Assembly (NCBI GenBank): GCA_947488295.1
Contig: CANKYU010000001.1
Location: 496,001-560,000 of the forward strand
Source of the DNA: an uncultured Anderseniella sp.
GTDB lineage: Bacteria > Pseudomonadota > Alphaproteobacteria > Rhizobiales > Aestuariivirgaceae
Reading direction: 5' to 3'
DNA length: 64,000 nucleotides
Below the pieces are notes generated by a model. It was not told the origin of the DNA and ran no database searches. It saw only the letters and a list, made by a program, of their open reading frames with translations. Position numbers and translations under genes: made by a program. This document shows positions 54,342 to 63,280 of this stretch, one piece after another (within the stretch, counting starts at the first letter, position 1; each line of letters starts with the position of its first letter).

Positions 54342-55553
54342 ATGGATTTCACAATCTCACCGGAACTCGACAAGCTCAGATTGCGGGTGCGCGACTTCAT
54401 TGCCGGCGAAGTGTTGCCGCTTGAAGATAATAAAGACAGTTACAACGAGTTTGAGAATATCCGGCTGTCGCTGTTGAAACCGTTGCGGGAAAAAGCCCGC
54501 AAGGAAGGTTTGTGGGCGCCGCAAATGCCGAAGGAGCGCGGTGGCCTGGGACTGGGCGTTGCCGAGTGGGCGGTATTTTACGAAGAAGCAGCCCGGTCGA
54601 TTTTCGGACCGGTGGTGCTGAACTGCCAGGCACCGGACGATGGCAACATGTCAGTGCTCAACAAGGCGCTGCCAAACGATGAAATGAAGGACAAGTGGCT
54701 GCAGCCGATCATTGATGGTGATGTGCGGTCTTCCTTCGTGATGACGGAACCGGCGCCCGGATCCGGCTCCGACCCCGGCGGCATGATGCTGACCAATGCC
54801 GAGCGCAAGAACGACCGCTACATCATCTCGGGGCGCAAATGGTACATCTCCGGTGCGGCTGTGGCCTCGCACTTCATTCTCATGGCGCGCACATCCGATG
54901 ATCCGCGCAACGGCCTGTCGGCCTTCCTGTTCCACAAGGATGATCCGGGATGGCGCATTGTGCGGCGTATCGGCAATATGGGGCCGGATGAACATGGCGG
55001 CGTATGCGAGCTTGAATTCGACGGGCTCGAGATACCGATGGCCAACCGTCTGATGGAAGAAGGTGATGGCCTGAGGCTGACCCAGATGCGGCTTGGTCCG
55101 GCCCGGCTGACCCATTGCATGCGCTGGCTCGGCATGGCCAAGCGATGCATGGAGATTGCCAATGACTATGTGTCGGAACGCGAGGCATTCGGCTCCAGGC
55201 TGGTCGAGCGTGAATCCATCCAGATCATGATGGGCGATGTTGCGGCTGCCATACAGACCGGCAAGCTCCTGACCATGCATGCAGCGTGGCTTATCGACCA
55301 GGGCGACAAGGCGCAGCGCGAAGTCTCGATGGCCAAGATCCATGTTGCCGATACCCTGCACCAGGCAGCCGATACGGCATTGCAGCTGATGGGTGCCAAG
55401 GGCTATTCCGAAGACAGCGTTGTCGAATGGATCTACCGCTATGCCCGATGTGCCAGGCTGGTGGACGGCGCCTCGGAAGTCCACAAGATGGTGCTGTCGC
55501 GCCACTACCAGAAACGCGGCAATGACTTCTGGGACTGGCAGGTCGGCGAATAG
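54342..55553 (+). CDS. Acyl-CoA dehydrogenase
   Basis: 403-aa FAD enzyme for alpha,beta-desaturation of an acyl-CoA. It has the N-terminal helical domain, MTEPAPGSGSDPGGM (FAD/substrate segment), GRKWYISGAAVASHFILMAR, and the C-terminal domain with YVSEREAFGSRLVERESIQ and GYSEDSVVEWIYRYARCARLVDGASEVHK. The catalytic base is expected in the last segment. I choose the ATG at 54342; the frame runs upstream into the inverted-repeat element, which is not coding. It resembles ACAD10/11-like bacterial dehydrogenases. Confidence 0.92.
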   Translation: MDFTISPELDKLRLRVRDFIAGEVLPLEDNKDSYNEFENIRLSLLKPLREKARKEGLWAPQMPKERGGLGLGVAEWAVFYEEAARSIFGPVVLNCQAPDDGNMSVLNKALPNDEMKDKWLQPIIDGDVRSSFVMTEPAPGSGSDPGGMMLTNAERKNDRYIISGRKWYISGAAVASHFILMARTSDDPRNGLSAFLFHKDDPGWRIVRRIGNMGPDEHGGVCELEFDGLEIPMANRLMEEGDGLRLTQMRLGPARLTHCMRWLGMAKRCMEIANDYVSEREAFGSRLVERESIQIMMGDVAAAIQTGKLLTMHAAWLIDQGDKAQREVSMAKIHVADTLHQAADTALQLMGAKGYSEDSVVEWIYRYARCARLVDGASEVHKMVLSRHYQKRGNDFWDWQVGE

Positions 55554-55651
55554 CACGATCGTTAAAATTCTATCTATCGGATTAAGCGCTGGTTGGTGAC
55601 GGGCGCTGTACACTGACTGCAGAATTTCCACAAAAGGGGTTTTGCAGGAAG

Positions 55652-56494
55652 ATGGTTCTCGGTCGGATGGTAGATGTCGTTCTCGCGGTTGCTGCGGCAA
55701 CCTGGATTGCCGTTGCCGGCATGACCGGCGAGGTAAAGGCGGCGGCATATGACACGTCACGCCTGGACAGAATGCCTGACTTTTCCCAGACCGACCGGAG
55801 GCTGAAACTGCCCGGCGGCGGCTCGCATTATTGTGTGCCGGTGGCCACTGCCAATGTACTGGTCTGGCTGGCTGAACAGCGCGGATACAAGAAACTGCTG
55901 CCGGTTCAGGGCCTGACGACCATCGAGAAGGTGGCAAGTGTCGCAACCGAACTGGGCAGTGACAGCCTGATGTCGACCGCGCCAAAGGGCGGCACCAACC
56001 TGCAGAAGTTCGTTGACGGGCTGTCGGCATTCATCAGGAAGTCGGGCTACCGCGTGTCGCTGGAAGCCCATAGCCCGTGGCGCTACCGCAATGTGACCCG
56101 CAATCACAAGGGCGCGCCGGACATGTTCAAGATCAGGTCAGAGTTTGCGCGCGGCGCCGGTGTGTGGATTTCAGTTGGCTTCTTCAAGGAAGGCACTCGC
56201 GCGGGCGACCTGCAGCGGATCGGCGGTCATATGACGACCATGGCCGGTTTCGGCGTCAACGAGAGCGGCGCAACCGACCGTGACGTGATCATCCTGCATG
56301 ATCCCGATGATGGTCAGCGGGCCAGCGTACAGCGCCGCTACCTGCACCCTGAACGCATCAGGAATGCATCAATCGTGGACGGGAATGGCAAGCAGATCGT
56401 CCGTCTCGACGACTTTCTCGATGTGTCCAGTGCTTTCAACATGCGCAAGGGATACCGGGCCATACTGATGCACGTCTTCGTTCTGGACATGTGA
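55652..56494 (+). CDS. Secreted C39-like cysteine peptidase candidate
   Basis: 280 aa. A signal peptide (VVLAVAAATWIAVAGMTGEVKA) is followed by a domain with Cys61 in HYCVPVATANVLVWLAEQ, His193 in IGGHMTTMAGFG and Asp217 in LHDPDDG. That Cys-His-Asp order and spacing is the papain-like C39/C47 arrangement seen in secreted bacterial proteins. No homologue of known substrate is recognised. The gene stands alone between the acyl-CoA dehydrogenase and the convergent chrA. Confidence 0.65.
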   Translation: MVLGRMVDVVLAVAAATWIAVAGMTGEVKAAAYDTSRLDRMPDFSQTDRRLKLPGGGSHYCVPVATANVLVWLAEQRGYKKLLPVQGLTTIEKVASVATELGSDSLMSTAPKGGTNLQKFVDGLSAFIRKSGYRVSLEAHSPWRYRNVTRNHKGAPDMFKIRSEFARGAGVWISVGFFKEGTRAGDLQRIGGHMTTMAGFGVNESGATDRDVIILHDPDDGQRASVQRRYLHPERIRNASIVDGNGKQIVRLDDFLDVSSAFNMRKGYRAILMHVFVLDM

Positions 56495-56511
56495 TCTTCC
56501 GGTACAGCCGA

Positions 56512-57813
56512 TCAGCTTAGCAGACCAATTGCCGCTCCCAGTGTCGCGCAGGTGCCCAGTGTCCTTGCCAGGCCGGCATGCAGCTTCAACAGCATCACAG
56601 CCGACAATGCGAACAATCCCACCGCGGTGATGCTCATGCTCGACCAGACCGGCCAGGTCATCGCCACCGGACCTGCCTCGATCCTGGTCAGATCCACAAA
56701 CAGCACATGCAGCCCGAACCACAGGGCCAGGTTTGCAATGACGCCGACCACGCTTGCGGTAATGGCGCTGAGCGCACCGGAAAGCCGCGGCATGTTGGCC
56801 AGGCGTTCGATGTAGGGAGCGCCCGCGAAAATCCATAAAAAGCACGGTGCAAATGTTACCCATAATGCCATCATTGCCGCCGCCAGACCGCCGGTTACCG
56901 ACCCTTGCAGACCGGACGCGCGAAATCCCGCCATGTAGCCGACGAACTCGGTCACGAGGATCAGCGGCCCGGGCGTGGTTTCCGCCAGACCCAGCCCATC
57001 GACCATTTGCGGGGCAGTAAGCCAGCCATGATTTTCAACCGCCTGCTGACCCATATAGGCCAGGACGGCGTAAGCGCCTCCGAAGGTGACAACCGCCAGC
57101 TTGGAGAAGAACAGCCCCAGTGACACCAGCAGATGATCGGGATAGGTAACGAGCGCGACGATGGCGATCGGTGCGAACCAGATCACCAGCCAGACCGCGA
57201 TGGTGCGCACTGTCTGCAGGACGGGGACCGGCGTAACCTGTTGCAATGCGGTGTCGGGCGCCTGGGCCTTTGTCATCAGATAGCCGGTGAGGCCGGCAAC
57301 CGCGATGACGGCCGGGAACGGGATGTTGAATACGAACAGGGCCAGGAAGGCCGCGATGGCGATCATCCAGTGCCAGGGCAGGTTCAGGGCACGGCGCGAG
57401 ACCTTCAGCAGGGCTTCCAGAACGATGGCCAGCACCGCGGCCTTGATGCCGAAGAAAACGGCTTCAACCAGAGGCAGTCTGCCCAACAGAGAATACAGTA
57501 CCGAGATGACGAGCACCACGGCAGCGCCGGGCAACACAAACAGCAGCCCGGCCATCAGGCCGCCGCGCACACCATGCAGGCGCCAGCCGGCATAGGTGGC
57601 CAGCTGCATGGCTTCCGGACCGGGCAGCAACATGCAGAAATTGAGGGCACGCAGATAATCCTGCTCGCTGAGCCACGGGCGCTGTTCCACCAGTTCACGA
57701 TGCATCAGGGCAATCTGCCCGGCCGGGCCGCCAAAGGAGAGGCAGCCGATGCGCGCAAAGACGCGCGCGGCCTCACGGAATGAGGTTGTGGGTTCAACTG
57801 TCATTGCTGTCAC
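56512..57813 (-). CDS. chrA: Chromate transporter ChrA
   Basis: 433-aa two-domain CHR-family membrane protein. The first half has FARIGCLSFGGPAGQIALMHRE and MLLPGPEAMQLATYAGWRL; the second repeats the pattern with KLAVVTFGGAYAVLAYMGQQAV and ETTPGPLILVTEFVGYMAGF. It exports chromate. The start overlaps the upstream ChrB-like gene by 4 bp (ATGA). A second ATG lies three codons later. Confidence 0.94.
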   Translation of the reverse strand: MTAMTVEPTTSFREAARVFARIGCLSFGGPAGQIALMHRELVEQRPWLSEQDYLRALNFCMLLPGPEAMQLATYAGWRLHGVRGGLMAGLLFVLPGAAVVLVISVLYSLLGRLPLVEAVFFGIKAAVLAIVLEALLKVSRRALNLPWHWMIAIAAFLALFVFNIPFPAVIAVAGLTGYLMTKAQAPDTALQQVTPVPVLQTVRTIAVWLVIWFAPIAIVALVTYPDHLLVSLGLFFSKLAVVTFGGAYAVLAYMGQQAVENHGWLTAPQMVDGLGLAETTPGPLILVTEFVGYMAGFRASGLQGSVTGGLAAAMMALWVTFAPCFLWIFAGAPYIERLANMPRLSGALSAITASVVGVIANLALWFGLHVLFVDLTRIEAGPVAMTWPVWSSMSITAVGLFALSAVMLLKLHAGLARTLGTCATLGAAIGLLS

Positions 57814-58625
57814 CCTTCATCTGTCATTGGCAGCCAGCCATGGGTTTCATTGCCTGCCAGTTTCAGGCGCGCATAGAGCGCATCGTAAACCGGAAACCCG
57901 AGCCGCAAAACATCGTGATCGGTTTTCCCCAGCATTGAATTCCCGAGCATGACAGCCAGCAGGCCGGCGGCTTCGGGTGCCAGATCGTTTTTGCCTGTAT
58001 CGGCACCGCGCACGATGGTTGCCAGTTGGGCGAGAACCGGATCGTTCAGGTCAAATTCGCGCAGTAGTGTGTCAAAACTGCAAAGGTCGCCATCATGCTC
58101 AATGACAGCGCCTGGTGTGTCGAACGCAATGCCCGAAAGCTCATCTGCGATATCGATTACCCATTCTGCTTCGGCGAAGTGAAACACCGCGTCGGGATCG
58201 ATGAAGCGGGATATCAGCCACGGGCAGGCAACCCGGTCGACCTTCGGATTGATGCGGGTAATCCAGGTGCTCGGTTTCGCGTCCACCGGGCACAGGCCGG
58301 ATTGCCCAACGGTCGGCAGGCCGGCCTCAATCCAGCCGTCCACACCACCTGCCAGTGCGTGAGCGTTGTAGCCCCTTTCCCGAAGCAGAGCGGTGGCGAT
58401 CTGCGAGACATTGTGCCCGTGCATGCAGTTCAGCACGATCAGGCTTTCGCGAGACAAACCATCGGCCCAGTGAAGCGTATCGACATGATTGCGCCAGCGG
58501 CTGCCCGGCAGAAACCTTGAGCCCGGCTCGATGGCAGGTGGCCGGCGCACGTCAAAAATGCGTACCGGTTCGGCGTTAGCCAGCCGGTGTGAAAGATCTT
58601 CAGCGGAAATAAAAAAGTCGCCCAT
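57810..58625 (-). CDS. Rhodanese-ChrB fusion protein
   Basis: 271 aa. Residues 1-~110 form a rhodanese domain (RIFDVRRPPAIEPGS, loop LNCMHGHNVSQ with Cys67). Residues ~125-271 match the ChrB C-terminal domain (TWITRINPKVDRVACPWLISRFIDPDAVFHFA). ChrB proteins sense or protect against chromate; the winged N-terminal regulator part of classical ChrB is replaced here by the rhodanese. The start at 58625 has GGAGGG upstream. Operon with chrA. Confidence 0.85.
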   Translation of the reverse strand: MGDFFISAEDLSHRLANAEPVRIFDVRRPPAIEPGSRFLPGSRWRNHVDTLHWADGLSRESLIVLNCMHGHNVSQIATALLRERGYNAHALAGGVDGWIEAGLPTVGQSGLCPVDAKPSTWITRINPKVDRVACPWLISRFIDPDAVFHFAEAEWVIDIADELSGIAFDTPGAVIEHDGDLCSFDTLLREFDLNDPVLAQLATIVRGADTGKNDLAPEAAGLLAVMLGNSMLGKTDHDVLRLGFPVYDALYARLKLAGNETHGWLPMTDEG

Positions 58626-58911
58626 ATTGCGGGTTCCCTCCATAGCAGAGTGAACGGCGCTTGGGCGACTTGCCTGACGGGGTGGCCAATAAAACCCCGT
58701 GACGCAATATCTAGATTATAGTCTGCACCGCGGCAAGCGATTTCATCAGGTGGGCGCGGCGCTTGCTGAAATCCTGCCACTGGCACACACTGCAGCAGGT
58801 TTACAGGTCGCTACAGATACCCTGTCGGACTTGTAATGAAAGTTGATTTGACGTGCGGCTGAAAAATATGTCAGCATTACTGACCTTTTCGAATGATACG
58901 GAGTAAGAGTA

Positions 58912-61900
58912 ATGGCATTGAAGCCGGTAAAGCTCGACGATAAATTCGACCTTTCGAAATCGCATGTCTTCATGACCGGAACCCAGGCGATCGTGCGGTT
59001 GACGCTGATGCAGCGCGCCCGCGATGAGCGTGAAGGCCTGAATACCGCAGGCTATGTAACGGGCTATCGCGGCTCGCCTGTCGGCGGGCTTGATCAGCAG
59101 TTCATGCGCTCGGTGAAGTATACCGAACCGGCCAATGTCCGGTTTGAGCCGGGCATCAACGAAGACCTGGCAGCAACTGCCATCTGGGGGGCGCAGCAGG
59201 CGGAAATGCGCGGAGAGGGCGCTTATGACGGCGTGTTCTCGATCTGGTATGGCAAGGGCCCCGGCGTCGACCGCACCGGCGATGTGCTGCGCCATGCCAA
59301 TTCAGCCGGGTCTTCAAAACACGGCGGTGTGCTGGCCCTGATGGGGGATGATCACGGGGCTGAAAGCTCCACGGTTCCGCATCAGTCCGAATTTGCCATG
59401 ATGGATGCGATGATCCCGATCCTGCACCCGGCAGGCCTGCAGGAAATCCTCGATTACGGTGTCTATGGTTTTGCCCTGTCGCGTTATTCGGGATGCTGGG
59501 TCGGTCTGAAATGTGTGCACGACAATATCGAGTCGGCCGGCATTGCAGATGGTTCCGTGGACCGGGTGAAAATCAACCTGCCAAAGGATTTCGAGATGCC
59601 GGAAGGCGGATTGAATATCCGCGCGTCCGATGACCGGTTTGAGCAGGAGTACCGGCTGCACAACCACAAGCGCTATGCCGCGGTTGCATTTGCACGGGCC
59701 AACAAGCTCGACAAGATCATCCTGTCCGGCGGCAAGACACCGAAGATCGGTATCGTGTCGACCGGCAAAAGCTATCTGGATGTGCGTCAGGCGCTTGACG
59801 ATCTGGGTATTGACGAGGTGGCGTCGTCGAAACTGGGATTGCGGCTGCTGAAAGTGGCCATGGTGTGGCCGCTGGACCCGAAGATCGTGGACGACTTCAC
59901 CAAGGGTCTCGACCTGGTCATCGTTGTTGAAGAAAAACGCTCGCTGCTGGAAACCCAGATTCGTGAGCAGGTGTGCAATGACGCGAAAGCGCCGATTGTT
60001 ATCGGCAAGAAGGATGAACAGGGAAACACCCTGTTTCCGGCCTGGGGCACGCTGGAGCCCAACCAGATGGCCATCGCAATCGCTGACCGGTTGCTGAAGA
60101 AGCGCAAGTCGAAGCCGGTGGAAGATCGCCTGGCGGTGATCAAGGCCTCCATGGCCAGTGTCAGCAACTCACCGAACCTGGCTGAACGCATTCCGTATTT
60201 CTGTTCCGGCTGCCCGCACAATTCATCGACGGTCCTGCCGGAAGGCGGCCGCGGCTATGCCGGTATCGGTTGTCACTGGATGGTGCAGTATATCCCGGAA
60301 CGCAATACCGAGGGCGCCACCCACATGGGCGGGGAAGGTGCCAACTGGATCGGCGAAGCGCCTTTTTCAACCCGAAAGCATGTGTTCCAGAACCTTGGCG
60401 ACGGCACCTACAATCATTCCGGCCTGATGGCCATCCGGGCCGCCGTCGCGTCCGGCGTGAACATGACCTACAAGATCCTGTTCAATGATGCGGTTGCCAT
60501 GACCGGCGGGCAGACCCATGAAGGCGGACTGACCGTGCCGCAGATTGCCCATCAGGTGAGAGCCGAAGGTGTTGATCGCATTGCCATTGTAACCGACGAG
60601 CCGCGGAAATATCCGTCAAATGCAGGATTTCCGGGCCATGTCAGTGTGCATCACCGGTCTGAACTGCAGACGGTTCAGAAGGAGATGATGGAGGTGCCCG
60701 GCATCTCCTGCATTATCTATGACCAGACCTGCGCGGCGGAAAAACGCCGGCGGCGCAAGCGCGGCACGTTCCCCGATCCTGACCGGCGCGTGTTTATCAA
60801 TGAACTGGTGTGTGAAGGATGCGGTGATTGTGGTGTGCAGTCGAACTGTGTGGCAATCGCGCCGAAGGAGACCGAGTTCGGCCGCAAGCGCCAGATCGAT
60901 CAGTCCGCCTGCAACAAGGATTTTTCATGCCTGAAAGGGTTCTGTCCGAGCTTTGTGACCATTGAAGGCGGCGAATTGATCAAGGGTGTGTCAAACCCGG
61001 TCAATACCGAAGCAACGCCGTTTCCGGTGCTGCCACAGCCTGAACAGGTAACGCTGGACGAGCCGTGGGCGATGATGATCACCGGTATCGGCGGTACCGG
61101 CGTTGTTACCATCGGCCATCTGATCGGCATGGCGGCTAACCTCGACGGCAAGGGTGTCGCCATGATCGACATGGCAGGCCTGTCGCAGAAGAACGGCGCA
61201 GTTGTGACACATCTGAAGCTGGCGCAGACCCAGGACGAGATTGCGTCGATCCGTATTGCAGCAGGCGGTGCTGATGTGCTGCTGGGCTGTGATATCGTCA
61301 CATCCGCATCGGAACGGATCCTGTCAGGCGCGTCTCGGTCGCGCACCCACGCCATCGTCAATTCATACGAAGTGATGCCGGCGCAGTTTACCCGCGATGC
61401 AGATTTCAATCTGCCTGGTTCCCAGATGCAGGTGCAGATCGAGGCCCGCACGAAACAGGGTGCCACCGAGTTCATTGACGCCACCCGCATTGCAAGCGCC
61501 TTGCTGGGCGATTCCATTGCGTCGAACCTGTTCACGCTTGGGTATGCCTGGCAGCAGGGTCTTGTTCCGGTGTCGGAAGAGGCCGTCAATCGCGCCATTG
61601 AGCTCAATGGTGTTGCGATCAAGATGAACCAGCAGGCGTTCCTGTGGGGCAGGCGGGCGGCCCACGATCTGGCGGCCGTGGAGGCGGTGCTGTCTGCGGG
61701 AACCAAGGTCGCTAACGAAAAGCCCCGGACACTGGATGATGACATCAACCGGCGGGTGGAATTTCTGACCGGCTACCAGAACGCCGCTTATGCGGACAGC
61801 TACCGCAGTCTTGTCAACGATGTGCGCTCACAGGAAGCGAAAGCGATCAAGGGATCTGAAAAGCTGACCGCGGCGGTTGCGCGCTACCTGTTCAAGCTGA

Positions 61901-62397
61901 TGGCCTACAAGGACGAGTATGAAGTTGCCAGGCTTTATTCGGACGGGACGTTTGCAAAATCTGTCGCGGCCAAGTTCAAGGGTGACTATGAGATTCGCCA
62001 TCATCTGGCACCGCCTGTGCTGGCAAAGCGCGATCCGGAGACCGGTCACCTGCAAAAACAGGAGTATGGCCCCTGGATGATGCAGGCGTTTTCCGTGCTT
62101 GCGAAACTCAAAGGCTTGCGCGGCACGGCATTTGATCCGTTTGGCAGGACCGAGGAACGCCGGATGGAGCGTCAGCTGATCTCCGATTATCGTGACACGC
62201 TGTCTGTGATACTGTCGGGCCTTAAACCTGCCAACCTGGATCTTGCCGTCGAGATCGCCTCGGTGCCGGAAGACATTCGAGGGTATGGACATGTGAAAGA
62301 GCGCCATGTTGCAGAAGCAAAGACGAATGAAGCCATGCTGCTCGATGCCTACAAGGCCGGCAAGTCACGGGCGCCGGTGTTCCTGGCCGCCGAGTGA
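58912..62397 (+). CDS. Fused indolepyruvate:ferredoxin oxidoreductase family protein
   Basis: 1161-aa cytoplasmic enzyme combining alpha (TPP), ferredoxin and gamma domains for oxidative decarboxylation of aryl or branched 2-oxo acids to acyl-CoA. GYRGSPVGGLDQQFM starts the alpha part, and PYFCSGCPHNSSTVLPEG marks the TPP half. Two [4Fe-4S] motifs lie at ~634-645 (CEGCGDCGVQSNC) and ~667-679 (CNKDFSCLKGFCPSF). The gamma domain starts at ITGIGGTGVVTIGHLIG (~720). The last ~250 residues match the C-terminal region common to alphaproteobacterial long forms. The real substrate may differ from indolepyruvate. Confidence 0.9.
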   Translation: MALKPVKLDDKFDLSKSHVFMTGTQAIVRLTLMQRARDEREGLNTAGYVTGYRGSPVGGLDQQFMRSVKYTEPANVRFEPGINEDLAATAIWGAQQAEMRGEGAYDGVFSIWYGKGPGVDRTGDVLRHANSAGSSKHGGVLALMGDDHGAESSTVPHQSEFAMMDAMIPILHPAGLQEILDYGVYGFALSRYSGCWVGLKCVHDNIESAGIADGSVDRVKINLPKDFEMPEGGLNIRASDDRFEQEYRLHNHKRYAAVAFARANKLDKIILSGGKTPKIGIVSTGKSYLDVRQALDDLGIDEVASSKLGLRLLKVAMVWPLDPKIVDDFTKGLDLVIVVEEKRSLLETQIREQVCNDAKAPIVIGKKDEQGNTLFPAWGTLEPNQMAIAIADRLLKKRKSKPVEDRLAVIKASMASVSNSPNLAERIPYFCSGCPHNSSTVLPEGGRGYAGIGCHWMVQYIPERNTEGATHMGGEGANWIGEAPFSTRKHVFQNLGDGTYNHSGLMAIRAAVASGVNMTYKILFNDAVAMTGGQTHEGGLTVPQIAHQVRAEGVDRIAIVTDEPRKYPSNAGFPGHVSVHHRSELQTVQKEMMEVPGISCIIYDQTCAAEKRRRRKRGTFPDPDRRVFINELVCEGCGDCGVQSNCVAIAPKETEFGRKRQIDQSACNKDFSCLKGFCPSFVTIEGGELIKGVSNPVNTEATPFPVLPQPEQVTLDEPWAMMITGIGGTGVVTIGHLIGMAANLDGKGVAMIDMAGLSQKNGAVVTHLKLAQTQDEIASIRIAAGGADVLLGCDIVTSASERILSGASRSRTHAIVNSYEVMPAQFTRDADFNLPGSQMQVQIEARTKQGATEFIDATRIASALLGDSIASNLFTLGYAWQQGLVPVSEEAVNRAIELNGVAIKMNQQAFLWGRRAAHDLAAVEAVLSAGTKVANEKPRTLDDDINRRVEFLTGYQNAAYADSYRSLVNDVRSQEAKAIKGSEKLTAAVARYLFKLMAYKDEYEVARLYSDGTFAKSVAAKFKGDYEIRHHLAPPVLAKRDPETGHLQKQEYGPWMMQAFSVLAKLKGLRGTAFDPFGRTEERRMERQLISDYRDTLSVILSGLKPANLDLAVEIASVPEDIRGYGHVKERHVAEAKTNEAMLLDAYKAGKSRAPVFLAAE

Positions 62398-62424
62398 TGC
62401 GAACACCATGGTGACGGCACCGTC

Positions 62425-63096
62425 ATGACCCCTGAAGAACTGGCTGACATTGCGGTCTGGGCAGGAGAGCTGACACAGGACGAACTCGCGCATGCGGCAT
62501 CCGGTGTCAGGATGAAAACCTTTGAGCGCGGTCAGCATGTGGCGCATTTCTCCGACCGGGTCGATGCATGGCATGGGGTGATCGGCGGTGTGCTGCGTAT
62601 AGGCCATGTTTCCGACACCGGTCAGGTGGCCGGTGTGTCGGCTATTTTGGGCGGTGGCTGGTTTGGTGAGGGATCCATCATCAAGGATGAGCCAAGACGC
62701 TATGATGTTGCTGCTGTGACCGACGCCGAAGTAGCCATCATGCGTGGCGACACGTTTCGCTGGCTGTTTACCAATTCGGTCGGTTTCAACCGGTTCCTGG
62801 TGCAATTGCTCAATGAGCGGCTGGGACAGTTTATTGCCATTGTCAGCCGGGATCGGACCAGCAGCGCTGTGGTGCGGCTGGCCCATACCATAGCGGCCAT
62901 GTACAATCCGGTGTTGTTCCCGCGCACGCCGCTGGTCATTGAAATGCCGCAGGAGGATCTCGGCCTTTTTGCCGGAATTTCGCGCCAGATCACCAACAAA
63001 TCCCTGCATACGCTTGCCGATGACGGATTCATCGAGCTGATGCCGACCGGCCTTAAGGTTCTGGATGTTGACGGATTGAAAGACTATGGCGGGTGA
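62425..63096 (+). CDS. Crp/Fnr-family transcriptional regulator
   Basis: 223 aa with an N-terminal cyclic-nucleotide-binding-like beta roll (GVIGGVLRIGHVS, LGGGWFGEGSII) and a C-terminal helix-turn-helix (MPQEDLGLFAGISRQITNKSLHTLADDGFI). No Cys cluster typical of Fnr is seen. It lies 27 bp after the oxidoreductase gene and may regulate it or the downstream acyl-CoA synthetase. Confidence 0.88.
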   Translation: MTPEELADIAVWAGELTQDELAHAASGVRMKTFERGQHVAHFSDRVDAWHGVIGGVLRIGHVSDTGQVAGVSAILGGGWFGEGSIIKDEPRRYDVAAVTDAEVAIMRGDTFRWLFTNSVGFNRFLVQLLNERLGQFIAIVSRDRTSSAVVRLAHTIAAMYNPVLFPRTPLVIEMPQEDLGLFAGISRQITNKSLHTLADDGFIELMPTGLKVLDVDGLKDYGG

Positions 63097-63280
63097 TCAG
63101 AATCTCACCAAGGCCCAGTCTGAGATCATAGAACACAAGAATATGGTCTGTCTGTCAACTCAGTACTGGTGCACAGCATTTTTTTTCGGCACACTCCCTC
63201 CCAATCGTCGGCATCAAGACCGGTAAATGGAAGCGAACATGCGGCTTGCTGAGGGCCGCCTGTCAGGGTGGAAACAAGAA

